Shown one piece after another: positions 35,315 through 48,054 of a stretch of 64,000 nucleotides of DNA. The translations under genes were made by a program, and so were the position numbers. Source of the stretch: Sipunculus nudus. Lineage: Eukaryota > Annelida > Sipuncula > Golfingiida > Sipunculidae. Position 1 is the stretch's first letter, and each line of letters opens with the position of its first letter. The stretch spans positions 37,588,019 through 37,652,018 of the forward strand of contig CM049306.1 of assembly GCA_026874595.1 (NCBI GenBank), read 5' to 3'. The notes under the pieces are model-generated. The model saw only the letters and a program-made list of their open reading frames with translations. It did no database searches and was not told the DNA's origin.

Positions 35315-35562
35315 AATGTTTAATCTGAAAGATCGAAAATATCTTAAAAACACGTTTTGGCATAAGTAAATTTTTATTTGCCATTTGATTCTCTTTTTTT
35401 ATAACTATAAATTAAACTTATACAACTATTGAACAAACGCTCGTATTGTGTTTCTATTATCATGCTCGAATCTTTAAGTATCTTTTCATGGAAGTGGGGA
35501 CATCGCATATATCAGCAAGGAATTCGGATCAGTAACGTTAGATCGGAGGCATCAACGCACCA

Positions 35563-35583
35563 TGATTCTGATCAAACTTCTGG
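35563..35583 (+). CDS. Candidate first coding exon (7 codons)
   Basis: GCACC|ATGATTCTGATC gives M-I-L-I-K-L-L followed by CTG|GTGAGT, a good donor at phase 0. The hydrophobic start would suit a signal peptide. No matching second exon was found, and the phase (0) does not suit the phase-1 exons at 53275, 58629 and 62104. Could equally be a non-coding first exon or chance. Confidence 0.2.
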
Positions 35584-36845
35584 TGAGTGCTGCGTAACTT
35601 ATATATAAAGAAATATGTGTGTAACTATTCAATCATCAACCTGATTGTTATATTAGCTCTGTCCACAAGAAACAAAATGGGTTCGGGGGGGGGGGACTAA
35701 TTTAAATATCGTGTGTATATATATAGTTTAATATTGATCACAAGATTGGTGGCTCGCTCTAAAATAGGGAACAATCTAACTTTGTATTGGAAATAAGACA
35801 GGCCTTCAGCTTTCTTTGAAATTCTAAATGCACATAATTATAGGTTGGAATTTAGTCAAGGTAAAATTTCTTATTGAAACCCTCTTGTGGCACCTACAAT
35901 CTTAATTTTATGGATTTTTAATTGTTGACTTCTCTGTATACACTTTATATTAACTTTATCGACTTTCATTAAATGTAATATATGTCCCTTTATCTTGAAG
36001 AACTACTATAAAAGACTTATGCTGTCACCTATTTATCAAGTCAAAGGTAAGGGTCATAAGACGGTATGTTGTCCATTTCTGGAGCAACTATGGCACAGTT
36101 GTGTAAGAAATATTTCCTGTTTTGAGGTGGACAGGGAAGTTAGCCAAAATCTCACTCCCTAAAACTAAATGCAATGCAATTCTGTGACCATCAGCAAATA
36201 TCTGAAAAATTAAAGATAACATGTAACTTCTGTTGTAACAACACTGACGGAATGTAGAACGACCATATGCTGATAAATATTTTCACCGCTAGCAGCGATT
36301 TGAATGTGTGCACATTTTACCAACCATTCATTTGTTTATTTAAAGGGGTCCAATAACCCATCTGACCATTATTAACTAAAGATTATCCCTTGGAGCTTTT
36401 ATAAAAAAAAAGGTCAGAAAACATGGATATCATCGCACACAGGCTGCTTTTTTTGTTTATATCAACATGTTCAAAATATGTGTGGGCCCGCGAAAATAAA
36501 ACATGATCAACAAGGGCATTTGGAAGCAAGTAAGATAAGCCACAGCATTCCAAATGGCGTTTTGCAATAAGTGACCTTTCTACATACGCATATTAGCAGC
36601 CTACCACCTTAGGTAACATGTTTTTCCCGTTTGTAAACATTGCTGTGTAAACAAACATGTTGTTGATAAACAAATTCATGTATTCTTCACGAAGGCTTTA
36701 TAAGAACTTTTCACAACCAAAATTACCCTTATATAATTAATATATGCACAGAGGAAAGCCCAAAAATCACATAAATTCTTTTTCAAAAGGTAGGTGAATG
36801 GGCACCTTTAAAGGTTCATATTCAGTTGCCATAACATGTGTGTCA

Positions 36846-37076
36846 ACAGGCGCTCGAATTGCTATTAGTGTTGATTTCGGTTAAATTTGTTACTTTTCTG
36901 GGTCATTTCCTCATAACAAACACTTATCTGACATTTTCCTAGCGTTTTTCACTATATTGACCATCTCTTTATTATTTACTTAATATTCTAATCTATTAAG
37001 TATATAATAAAGAGATGGACCTAGAAAAGTAACAAATTTAACCGAAATCTACACTAAAAGCAATTCAAGCGCTTGT
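36846..37076. mobile_element. MITE with ~55-bp terminal inverted repeats
   Basis: Left end ACAGGCGCTCGAATTGCT and on to AAATTTGTTACTTTTCT; right end AGAAAAGTAACAAATTT to AGCAATTCAAGCGCTTGT. Flanks share TGTGTCA on both sides (within 9-bp windows TGTGTGTCA and GATGTGTCA), suggesting an old 9-bp target duplication. Same family as the outer element at 54936-56679. Confidence 0.85.
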
Positions 37077-37292
37077 GATGTGTCATCCCACGTTATTAGC
37101 TCTTTTTGGTTGAATACAATTAAAGTTTCCCCAGCAAAGTCAGCCAGCACACTGCCTTACATCCCTTCTCCATTTGTTTGTAGATTGTTTTTAGAGGATT
37201 TGGTTTACGATGTATGAGAGCCGGAGTGACTTGTAACTGCTGGGTTGCCCAGGAGCGAAGGTCAATAGGAGACTGCGAATGCGTCCTGGAAG

Positions 37293-38268
37293 CCGGTGTA
37301 GCAGGCCAGAATAGCCCCCCTCGATTGTATACCCGGGTATAATCTGGCCTAGCCAAAACTATACCCGGGGTATAAAATGGGCCAGGCCAGATCATACCCC
37401 GGGGTATATTCTGGCCTAGTCCATTTTATACCCCCTTAGGCTCGATTATACCCCCTGTTGCTTTTAAAAGCTGTGCTTTATACCTTAAACAATTGTATTT
37501 TTTTACGAAATGACTCGCCTTCTGTCAGTGTTTTTATTAATTTAATGTAATAATCGAATGTATAAGTGAATGATATCTAAGGTCGATCGGTATGTAGGTG
37601 TGTATAAACGCGTTATACTACATAACAGTGTTATGTCTTTGGATTTTCCGAAATTATATCATCATCTAATATGAGAGTTCAAGTTAGTTCAAACCGACCA
37701 CACAATATCCACATTTAAAATAACTCTATCTGCAAATAGTAACACGATGTACAAATATTTATAAAAGTATATAAAATGACAGTGCTAATGTAATTTCAAT
37801 TGAATAAATTTTGGCTTAAGGAAGTTACTAAATATGTTATTCTCTATAGTTATTTCGTATCAAAACTAATATTGTAAGTTTTAAAGTGACAGTGTTGAAT
37901 TAAACTTACATTTAAATTCACACATGATTCTGATATCATGGATATTCCAAAGGATGAATGATCCATGGTTTGGAGTAGCCCCTAATTATTTTAATCTGAT
38001 ATTTAATAATGCGTGGTGATAGAAAATAGATATTACAAATAATTTATAAGAATTAAGATTAGGTATGTTTAAATACTGTTGATCAAATGGATATCCGCAT
38101 CTGGCCTGATACAAGTCAGTTTCTGTGATTCGTGTCAGGGGTATAAATTGGCCTGGAGGGGTATAAAACAGCCTAGGCCGGAATATACCCCGGGGTATAA
38201 TCTGGCCTAGGCTAAAATATACCCGGGGATAAACTGGGCAGGGGGTATAATCTGGCCTGTTACACCGG
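37293..38268. mobile_element. TIR transposon with 10-11-bp target duplication, CCCGGGTATA-rich ends
   Basis: Left end CCGGTGTAGCAGGCCAGA, right end TCTGGCCTGTTACACCGG. The direct repeat GTCCTGGAAGC occurs at 37283-37293 and again at 38269-38279, so the element carries an intact target duplication and is probably young. Subterminal zones on both sides are packed with TATACCCGGGTATA-type palindromes and GGCCAG/CTGGCC motifs. The central ~700 bp is AT-rich with no ORF. The target-duplication length suits a Mutator-like element (9-11 bp) but the termini are not ones I recognise. Confidence 0.85.
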
Positions 38269-38949
38269 GTCCTGGAAGCAGCAGGAGGGATTCCGTTCGA
38301 TCTGGTTTAAACATATTTATTTAACCAGGATTACAAAAATAGCCGTTAGGCTAATGCAAATGTTTTCCTGGGAAACATATATACAAACAAAGTTTCAGTA
38401 CAAATACATGGTACCTATGGTGATGACAAGTTAACATAGTAACACTAACATAGTGTAAACAAACATATACGTTAAAAAAAATAAGACAAAAATAAAACAC
38501 ACACACACACATACTCCATATACAAAAGTGCCTATTACATAGTTACATCAGATCCATTAAAGTATCAGACAGTTTAAATGAAATTACTATCAAAATCAAA
38601 ATCGTTTTGTGTTCCTTATGTATCTGTATACGTGACTAAAGAGTTTAAAATTATTTGTAGTAGTCAGGGAGCTGCTGCCACAAAGTAAAATTCTAACTAT
38701 TTCTAACTTAGTTTTCCTAGAATAACTGAGTCGATCGTATGACAGCTCCTGGTAAACTGGGCTCAGTATGAATACAAGTCCTCAACATTATGGTTATGCA
38801 TGCGAGTTAAAAGAAAAACATTCCACTTGTGTCTGACTATAACAAGACTGCGTGACAGAGGTGCGATCATGTGCCCACACGACTATTCCGTAAAACAAGA
38901 AGAAGAAACATGTAAGAAAGAAATACGGAAGAAACAACAGTTCGACGCT

Positions 38950-39507
38950 AGCCCGATTGAATCGGACTCAATATTACTAGGCCCTGTTATATATTGAGTC
39001 CGATAGCCATACAGTGAGAGTTTCTACAATATAAGCATCAAACTACACGCCACCCAATGCAATGCCCTTGTAACCAGTTTCAACAGGGGTTTATTATCCC
39101 GTGCCTGCGGTCATTCTTCAGAGCCGGGCCCGTTGAAACAAAATGTAACAACATTTTAGCTGTCAATCACTCGAGTCTGCGATGCTATCAGTGAGTTCAT
39201 CAGGTGCGCCTGTTCAACCGTTCTTCTCTGTTCCTACTAAACTCGCTGACACGCCTCTGGTTAAAACGTCGGTACATGTTTAAAAATGATGATCCAAGTT
39301 TTATTTTAGTTGCTATCGAAACCATGAAACACATGCTTATTGGTGTTAAAATGGTATAATCCTGTGTCTTGTTGTTTGGCAGTAAACAGGCAGTAAAAGA
39401 AAATGCAACGGATCCGTTGCATCTTCCGTGGCTTGTATTGTAAAAACTCTCACTGTATGGCTATCGGACTCAATATATGGCAGGGCCTAATAATATTGAG
39501 TCCGATT
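38950..39507. mobile_element. MITE with ~70-bp inverted repeats and flanking 12-bp direct repeat
   Basis: Left arm ATCGGACTCAATATTACTAG to AGCCATACAGTGAGAG; right arm carries the same in reverse (CTCTCACTGTATGGCT to TAATATTGAGTCCGAT). CAGTTCGACGCT lies directly on both sides (38938-38949 and 39508-39519). Each arm contains the ATTGAGTCCGAT sequence twice in opposite orientation, so each arm itself can fold. Confidence 0.85.
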
Positions 39508-39642
39508 CAGTTCGACGCTTGAAATATCTAGATCTATGAAGTTGCGCTGTACGACCACAAGGTGGCGTGCGCGCTATGTTAATGGTGTGCGCCACTCAGG
39601 ATCGAGAGTGGTGCAAGCTTTTCTTTACTTGTGAACAGAAAT

Positions 39643-41199
39643 GGTGGCTGATTTAGGACACGGGAAAATATTTATCTCGAGATCTCGAGATAGCATCTCG
39701 AGATCTCGACATAAAATTTCACCAAAACATTTTGCTACAGAAAAAAAATATTTATCTCGAGATCTATAGATGTTTAGATGAGATCTCGAGATATCATCTC
39801 GAGATCTCGAGATAAAAGTTCAATGGAAAAAAATAAGGCCACGTGGGCGTTTTACGAACCATTCGCTGCTTAATTGACGTAAAGCAAAACAAAGTTACAG
39901 GGACCGACTTCTATATCTGATGTTGTCAAATACACATAATCTATCGAACCTTTTCATAAAAAATGAGCAAATCCCACGGGGTAAAGGTGGTGCCTTTTGT
40001 TTATATCCACGTGTTTATAACATGGGTCGTGGCGGGGTGCAAAATGGCCACCGATCATATTTAAAAGACTTCCGGCAAATACATCTGGTTTCAGTTCAGA
40101 GAGTACAGAGTTCTGTAAATGGCAAATATCGCATTGCTTCACATGCTCTAACGAACATCAACTAGGGATCTTTCTATAAATCGGTTACATGTTTTTATAT
40201 GTATGTTAACACTGACTCAAGTACCTTGTGTACAAGTAGATTGTTGATAAAATGTTTATACCTGCAAGTGGCTACGTACGCTCCCGAGGCAGCGGAAATC
40301 TTGCGCTTCTAAAGAAGCAACTGATTTTTACGCTGCCTGCTTTGGCCGTTTATGATACATTTAGACACCAGATGGCGGTTCGTTGTCCGCTGAAAAAAAA
40401 CGTGCGTATGATGTGACAAGCAGCCAACCAGATGCCAATGAACAAACACTCGACAGGCATCCTAGCTCCGCCCATATAGCTGTGCTTCAAGCGCCGCTTG
40501 ATGACAGTTTATGGTCGAATTTTAATTGCTCCCTCTGCATTCTCGCATCATCGACCGATTCGATTACGACATTATGACTGTGTTAGCGTAGCCATGTATC
40601 TGTTGTCTGCAGAACTGAAACCAGCCAGCGAGGTGTGCACGCAGCCTTTGTTGTTACGTTTCGTTTGAATTACAGCTCACCGGCCGGGCAACCTATGTGC
40701 CCAAGGCTTTAAGCAAACCACGTCTGGGGCCATTCTCTCTGAGCCTGTGGCCTGTTCAGACGGTCACCGGGGCGATGAGCTGTCACTCAAAACGAAATGA
40801 ACAACATTGGCTCCGTGTATTCCTCGCTTGGCTGTGTCTTCCAGCACAAGGTTACATCTGATTGGACAAAAATACAGTGCTCCCCTCTGGTGTAGCAATT
40901 CAGGATACGAGGTCATAACAAAAAAGCGCTTACGATATAGGTAGCAGGCCTATACATAGGTAAAGCGCTTTGTAAAGAACGTAGCAAGTGGCGTTATAAG
41001 AACCTTTCCCTAGCAAGGATAACCTTCCCTGTTTTCATTCGTATATGCAGAGGTAGCCGGTTTCAAAATATTCTATAAATACGGCAGGTGAGATTTCGAT
41101 ATGTTATGTCGAGATCTCGAAATGTTATCTGAAGATCTCGAAATGTTACCTGGAGATCTCGAGAAAAATATTTTTTTCTGTGTCCTAAATCAGTCACCG
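39643..41199. mobile_element. Large TIR element with clustered TCTCGAGATC palindromes
   Basis: The outer ends GGTGGCTGATTTAGGACACG and TGTCCTAAATCAGTCACC are inverted. Just inside each end is a cluster of ATCTCGAGATCTCGAGAT-like palindromes (39670-39815 and 41090-41165). The 1.2-kb core is more GC- and CpG-rich than its surroundings, lacks a convincing ORF and contains a further inverted repeat at 40615-40845 with arms near 65 bp. Related CTCF-like strings occur at 39558 (just outside), 40366 and 40877. Confidence 0.7.
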
Positions 41200-41925
41200 T
41201 AAAAACAAACGGTTTTAGAATGAAATATTAATATATAGCGTAATATTTGAAGGAAAATGCACTATCTTTCATGCGTATCTAATAAACCCGGTATGTGAAT
41301 AGGTCCCTTTATCATAGCGTGTAAAGTTCCCGACTTCGGTCACCCCATGCTCTATTTTGACGACATTTAAACCCCAAGCCGCCTCCTGACTGTCCGATTT
41401 CCAGTTCTAACACCATACCATAAGCCTAGCCCCTTCTAAACGTCTATGTTTATTTCTGACTTAACAGCTAAAGAACAGCTGTTAACCCCGATGTCCACCA
41501 TCAGGCTCTTTAATTTTATGGTATACAGATATATTTTCAGGACGGTATGAAATGTAAAGTTTATGAGTTTTTTAGCTAAGCAATATGTAGGTCCCTCCAG
41601 GTACCATTTATTTATCAAGTATATCTCTTTTGGTAATGTCATGAAATCTCAATAAAAAATGTTTCCAGACTGGCAAGCATGTCTGAGTTTCCCGGAAAGT
41701 TTTATGCTATGTTTCAAATTTAATTTCCGGGTTTTATTGAACTATTATATAATGGAACGCAAGGAACATTGACCCAGCTTGAGCCCATGATGATGGACCG
41801 TTGTCATGCCTACATGCGGTAAACTCGAGGAAAGCTATGACGATCAATATTTCTGTACGAGTGATCGAGTGCATCCCAACTGCATGTGGATTGAACCTAT
41901 AGGCATAAACTGAAAGGGATTTATA

Positions 41926-41996
<71 letters not shown>

Positions 41997-43385
41997 GGAG
42001 AGAGAGAGAGAGAGAGAGGGTAATGTTGGCCGTTCAAATATGTTGGACAAAAATTGACAAAGGCAAGTTACATAAACATAAATGTTTTGTCGTAAGTACT
42101 TCACGGTATAAGTAGCATTCTGTATTCATGCACTCGTGAAAGTAAACAAAAAGCTGGTTCCTTTATTGGCTTTAAATGTTAGAAGTTTTGAATTGAAGTT
42201 TGACAGTTGAGAGTAGTAGCGGCCTTTTGCACAATTATAAACTAAAATCATTTTGAGTAAAAACGACATCTAACGGAACTGTGGCGTAAAATATATTCAT
42301 GCATTTATCTATTTATCTCATGAGTGGTATGACGTATCTGCCTAAAATTTTTAACGTCTTGTAGTTATCTCATACACAAGATAGGTGGCCTTTTTGCAAC
42401 CATTTTTGCATACTGTCCATCTATGTGTCTACATTTCGTGAAATCCCACATCTCAGTTGTGCTATGATGTATCAGACTGATTGATCGTTGATACCTTTAT
42501 CTCATTCACATTATTGGTGGTGCCACCTACATTTATAGCGTCTTTCGTTCAAGCTGGAAATTTCAAGTTCTTCCTTCTATTTTTTATTACCTTCCTCAAA
42601 AACGTGGGATGGAAGTTCTATTTTCACCTTTGTCAGTTGGTCGGTGTTTTTGAAGTGACCACGGATGATTCCGAAGGGTGACCTATAGGTGCATGGAGTA
42701 CTATGTTCGGGAGACAGTTTTAAAAAAGGCATTTTTATTTCAGCTTCTGACATGTCAAGAATCAGGGCACAACAGCGTGAAAGGCTTCTCTATAATTATT
42801 AGAGTGAGGTATTCAGATAGATCAACTGCTGGGTACATATGAGCACTGTGCGACTGGTCTTTTAAATCTGCTTAAGTACAACAGTTGTGGAATGTGTGTA
42901 CAAAGCCCCTATAGTGTAAAGCTAGCATACAAGTGTATAAGCTGTGTTGTCACTTACGTATAAGAAATCTCATCATGTTGTAACTGAAAAGTAAGATTTC
43001 TTCTGGAGTTGGCGCCAACTGTCGACCAAAGTAACAAACCCTAACCCTAATACTTTATTATTTTTATTATGGTTAACACCCCCATTACTCATAAAGTAAT
43101 AATACTTTAAAATCTATATTATGGTGAACAAATCCTTAATTATACGGTAATTAAAAGGACATTAATGAGCAGAAGTATTTTCAGAAAGGCCTCTTCGAAG
43201 CATTTCTATTTTTGTATTAAAAATTGTGAGTTTCCCTTGTTCACATGCGTAATATACATATATATATATATATATATATGTATATATTTACATAAATATG
43301 TTTTTGTGTGTGCGTGCGTGTGTGTTTGTGTAGCCAATTATGTATGTTTTTACTACATTTTACAGAAATATTGATCATGTAACTG

Positions 43386-43436
<51 letters not shown>

Positions 43437-44393
43437 ATTGTAGGTTACAAGGCCAACTTAGTTGACTTTTTTTTACAATATAACTGATTTCTTCTCCTTA
43501 TTTCAAGAAGTAAGAACATATTGAACTTATTGATTCCATACTGTTTTTAGAATTCCTATAAGAGAAAGGATCGAGCATTTAATCCGCAAGAAATGAATTT
43601 TTTTTTCAAATTTTGTCTTTTAAGAACATACCTTGCGATTTATGTGTTTACAAATGTGAATATGTCTTTTACAAAATAATTATGGGATAGCTGATCCTGT
43701 AACCAGTAAGAACATGTATGCGATAGACAGCTACAACCTATGTTGGACGGTGAAGGGGGAATGTTACTTTTTAATTTTACAGTTATATTTTTCATTGTTA
43801 CGTATATTACCATGCTAAATAAGGTATATTTTATACATAAATTATACTAATGCGAACAACGAAAAGATATTTTTCATAAAGAAATTAAAATCAATATAAC
43901 ATTAATTTTCACCAAGCAGTGTTGTAAACAATAATATATATTGATATATTTTATATCCTACAGCAATAATAACATTATCTTTGTTTCAGTGTACAGGGAT
44001 ATTTACCACGATGAGTATGGGTGCGTGTCTGTGTGAATATATGTGCTTTAAAGAGTTCAGAGATAGTTAATTTCATAATGTTTTAATATTTTTTTTTTAT
44101 TCGAAAAAAAAATTATGACGTTGTTAAAAAGACTTTTCTAATCACAACACTGAAACATGTTGGTAAAGTACTCGGGTCCTTAATACCGAATTATAAGATA
44201 ATATATTTGTATGTTTATTAACCGGCCTGCTCCGCACAGCCTTCCGTTTTGTCTGTGGGTGATACAACCAACAACGCACAGTCATTCTATTTTAACCCAA
44301 GTAAAAAAAATTCACGGTACCTTCACATATTCAGGGTCTTGCAGTGTTGTCAGTTTCATGCCCAGTCGGTGCGTCACAGAGCAGCATAGTGAC

Positions 44394-44445
<52 letters not shown>

Positions 44446-45043
44446 AGAAGTATATGAGAAGTATATATATGAGAAGTTGGAAAGAAATTTTTGTATCTTT
44501 TTTTTTTTTCCCTATTTGTTTGTCTGGTGACATTTTTCAGAAAATAGTATCAGTAGATCTAGCCGTGATTAACCTACTGAGTAGGCATTAAGACTGATTT
44601 GATCGGGAGTAGGCCTATATATATACTTTGGTCAGATGTGGACGCTCCGATGGCATGCACGTCAGAGGAACCAAACTCTGTTTTATTAGATCCTCATCAG
44701 ATTTGAGGTGAGTGCATGTGAGGAAATTATAAAGTTATTTTAGTATCCCACGACTTCGGAGGAAGGGGAGGAAACTTTCATTTTGTCTTGTCTGTCCGTC
44801 CGTTCGTCCGTCAGAAAAATCTTCAGATTTGGTACAATTATTCGCCTCAGGAATATCTTAGATGGGATCACTTTTATTGACCGACTTTCTTCGAGCTAAT
44901 ATAATTCGCGCATCAACTTTCCTTTCCTTATACAACAACTTTCCTTAAATCTTCGAATTACATTCATATATATATAAACATATATATATATATAATATCA
45001 GGAAAGTCTTAGTTAGGAAATTGTTCCAAATTTGAAAGTTTGA

Positions 45044-45096
<53 letters not shown>

Positions 45097-45126
45097 AAAC
45101 CTTTTTATAAAGGTTGTTATTTGATC

Positions 45127-45164
<38 letters not shown>

Positions 45165-45658
45165 CGGTTAGGCATGACACATGTTATTGATCTTCTTTTC
45201 AGTTGCATTGACCGGGTGAAATCATGAAATAGGCCTACTAATTAAATTTATCGGTGACTTGAACCGCTATGATATGAATCATAGGGCGTGTACCTAAATA
45301 TGTATATCATGAGCATGTTTAAGCATAAAATATATTAGCAGCTGTAACGTGAAAGTATGATGGGCAGAGATGAAATATATAAGCTCTGCGCTTTACAAGT
45401 ATTAAATAATCATGAACATTCATAACGCAGCACCGTTGTCAGATCCTTCGGAGCTCTCGTTTCTCAGAGGTGGAAAAGCATCAGGTAGCTAGGAAACCAG
45501 GCGATTGTAAGGATAACAGAGCTCAGAGGTGAGGTCACGTGGCCCTGTTGTTATTTGCCACCGAGAGCGTGACCCGTCTAACAGACGAGTCACAGGCTTG
45601 GAAGGATCGGGTTGGAGGTTTGTGTTCACGTTCCATTCAACAAGCACAGCTCGGCAAG
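41200..45658. other. Gene-poor spacer with long AT microsatellites
   Basis: (TA)n runs lie at 41931-41994 (followed by (GA)n to 42018), 43258-43279, 43388-43434, 44405-44441, 45047-45085 and 45130-45160. A degenerate copy of the GGTGG-containing repeat lies at about 42290-42690. Short ORFs full of YIYIYI are readings of these runs. The proximal promoter of the gene starting at 45659 should lie in the last few hundred bases, which are less AT-rich and include GGTGAGGTCACGTGGCC (about 45529-45545). Confidence 0.55.
45529..45545 (+). promoter_or_regulatory. E-box/CRE-like site upstream of the zinc-domain gene
   Basis: GGTCACGTGG contains the E-box CACGTG, 114 bp upstream of the start codon at 45659, in a locally GC-richer stretch. 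It is suggestive of a core or proximal promoter but no transcription start can be read from sequence alone. Confidence 0.3.
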
Positions 45659-45707
45659 ATGTGTTTCAAAAAGACTTGCGACAAGTGTCAGAAAATAACA
45701 TGGGCCG
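45659..45707 (+). CDS. Shared first coding exon of a CxxC small zinc-domain gene
   Basis: ATG then 16 codons and one base, MCFKKTCDKCQKITWA, ending GCCG|GTAAGT, phase 1. The pattern MC....C..C.K.TW.G is the N-terminal half of a short uncharacterised cysteine-rich protein family that I recall from fungi, plants and animals (MCxKxxCxxCxKxTWxGCGxHVxxVxxxVPxxxxCxC). Likely metal ligands here are C2, C7 and C10. The second half of the domain is supplied by an exon downstream, of which three are present, all with a phase-1 acceptor. No second copy of this first exon was found before 58629 or 62104. Function of the family is not known to me. Confidence 0.8.
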
Positions 45708-46596
45708 GTAAGTGTACAGATCGAATATAAGCACAGCAGGTCTGACAGTAACATCTATGATCCACTCAAATTAGCAAATATAATAAGTACATCATGTTTG
45801 TGTTATATTGAACTTTTACCTTCTCTTAGCTTCCGTGCACTGCATGCAGTCTATTTAAGCATGGTACACAACGCAATGCTTTGCTTATTGGGCTGATTAG
45901 ATAAGCGGTAAACTAAACCCTGGGTTGGTGGTGAGCATTTATATGGGCTATAATCCTCTATACTGAACTTTGCAGTCTGGTTTGTGTTGCAAGGATACAC
46001 GCATGGCCAGTGTACCATAGCTATGTTTATATTATTTACTCTTCGATTTGGTCATTGAACGTGACGACCTGGCGCTTCCGATATTTAAGTTACTGAGGGG
46101 CTTAGATGTTCAGTTACTGGACCTTTAAATCATCAACGACTCTTGATTAGAGGTCCCAGTACAGTTATCATTGTTTACAACGGTTGGGGCCTGCACGTGG
46201 TTCCTCTTTCTCTTGGGGCGCGCCCTGCAGGGTGTAGTTTTGAACGCGATCCCGTTGGCCGTTTAATTGTAGGCCTATATGTGTACACAGTCACCCGTGT
46301 ATCGACGCACCAGTTCACTGTAACATACGTCCTTGTTAAGAGCGATATACATAACTCATTGTATGAATTACAGCATACCAGGAGACAGACACTGATTGAT
46401 CATTGGTGTGGAATGCTTTATTCTTGGCTAGAATGAGCTTTCTATGATTACTTTATTGTGTGCCTACCTGCATATCAACAGCGTGAAATTTCCTGGCATG
46501 AGCCCTCCCGTTTCGTTTTCATGTTTTAATTTGTATGAATATATATATATATGGATATATATATATATATATATATGGATATATATATATATATAT

Positions 46597-46670
<74 letters not shown>

Positions 46671-47995
46671 GTTAAGTTGGCCTAACAGCTATTCATTATT
46701 GCTGTACTAAATATGGGGGGGGGGGGGGTTGATTTGATTCGATGAAAGAAATTGGTGAGAAAGAACCATGTCGGATGTTTTGAATATGAGTAGAATAGAA
46801 AAAGAATGATGTCGGAGAAAACATTGGCTCTATGAAGAAAGTTAACGTAGGCGTCAATGTATCTTAATAAATGTTTCACCAGGTTCCCAAACTTTTTGAC
46901 ATCCCCGCCCCCGTTCACCTATATAAAGGCCTATAGCCACTAATTAACCAGTTGTTACTTGTATTTCCGGTTCGAATCACCGTGACAATGACGTTTTACT
47001 TCAGAAAGGATGAATTCAGATGCCAGGGTCCTGAATAAGGGGCGGAAGTATTACATTCTGGACCGTGTATATACACTTCTTACGCAGGGGTAAACACGGC
47101 AGTCTTTCCAGATCTCCATGCTTTAACCGTTGCTTTGTATAGCTCGTTCTCCGGGGCTTCCACGCAGGGAGTGCCAAGAATTAGACCAAAGAGATCGGGG
47201 TGTCATCCGTTTACAATTTGGAGTTGGATGCACAATGCCATATCACGCTCTCATTGGTCGGATTACCATTCTTTGTCATTTGCAAGCCCTGCATGGTGGT
47301 GCAACCCGGGGTATCTTGGAATATATAGCAGTGGTTAAAGCGAAGATCTTGAATATCTTCAGTGTACAACCGCTGTGTAATGAGTGTGTACCTTGGAATG
47401 ATTTACTCCTCGTTAAATTGCGTTAACATTATATCGGGGAACATTGTGGGAGCGAAATAAATCCAATAAATTAAAGAAATCTGCATTCTGAGGAAAGCAG
47501 CCCTCCTCCATGCGAGGGTCCATATATTGGGATGATCCGAAAACTGTTTGCATTCACTTATTCGGCCAATAATGCTTCCCGAGTGATGATAAGTAAAACT
47601 AGAAGTCAGCATTCTAAGGAATGTGAGCGTCCACCATGTGTTTGCTTGCATATTCGGCCTATATTCCCAGGTTCATTCGGGCACAAGTTATTCCTGAACC
47701 CTGATCATGTGCCGGATCCACACCAAAATCTAATCGTTCTTTTATTGGCTCATTCCCGAAATGACCCGAAAGTTATATGAGTTTCAGTTCATGACTGCGC
47801 GAGTTATGTTGTAAATAATTAACACATACACTAACGTGGATAAATCTGGAATCGGGAATGGTCTGGAAATCGCACTAAGTGCACTCTCCCAGGGTCACAT
47901 GGCACTGACACGAAATCGGTTCATGTAAGAAAATCAGTGACCCCTAAAATGTATGAAAGGCCGCACCTGCAGGTGTACACCCTTCCCACCGTGGT

Positions 47996-48054
47996 CGCAT
48001 TCCATTCCTGTAATCCATTTAAGGAGAATGAAATGGATTACAGGATGGAATGCG
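47996..48054 (+). other. Strong imperfect hairpin (24-bp stem, 10-nt loop)
   Basis: Left arm CGCATTCCATTCCTGTAATC and CATTT; right arm AAATGGATTACAGGATGGAA and TGCG pair throughout except one bulged base. A partial relative (CGCATTTCATTCCAATAATC) occurs near 51606, so it is probably repeat-derived rather than a microRNA gene. Confidence 0.6.

Noticed and set aside
37120-37395. 91-aa minus-strand ORF
   Set aside because: Its N-terminal third lies inside the TIR element end and its frame is interrupted by that insertion; the rest (ending KAVCWLTLLGKL) has no recognisable match or splice support.
43035-43055. CCCTAACCCTAA, telomere-like repeat
   Set aside because: Only two units; too short to call an interstitial telomeric repeat.
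41931-46668. ORFs rich in YIYIYI
   Set aside because: Direct translations of (TA)n microsatellites.
46940-46990. tRNA-like B box GGTTCGAATC
   Set aside because: No A box, acceptor stem or anticodon arm can be drawn upstream.
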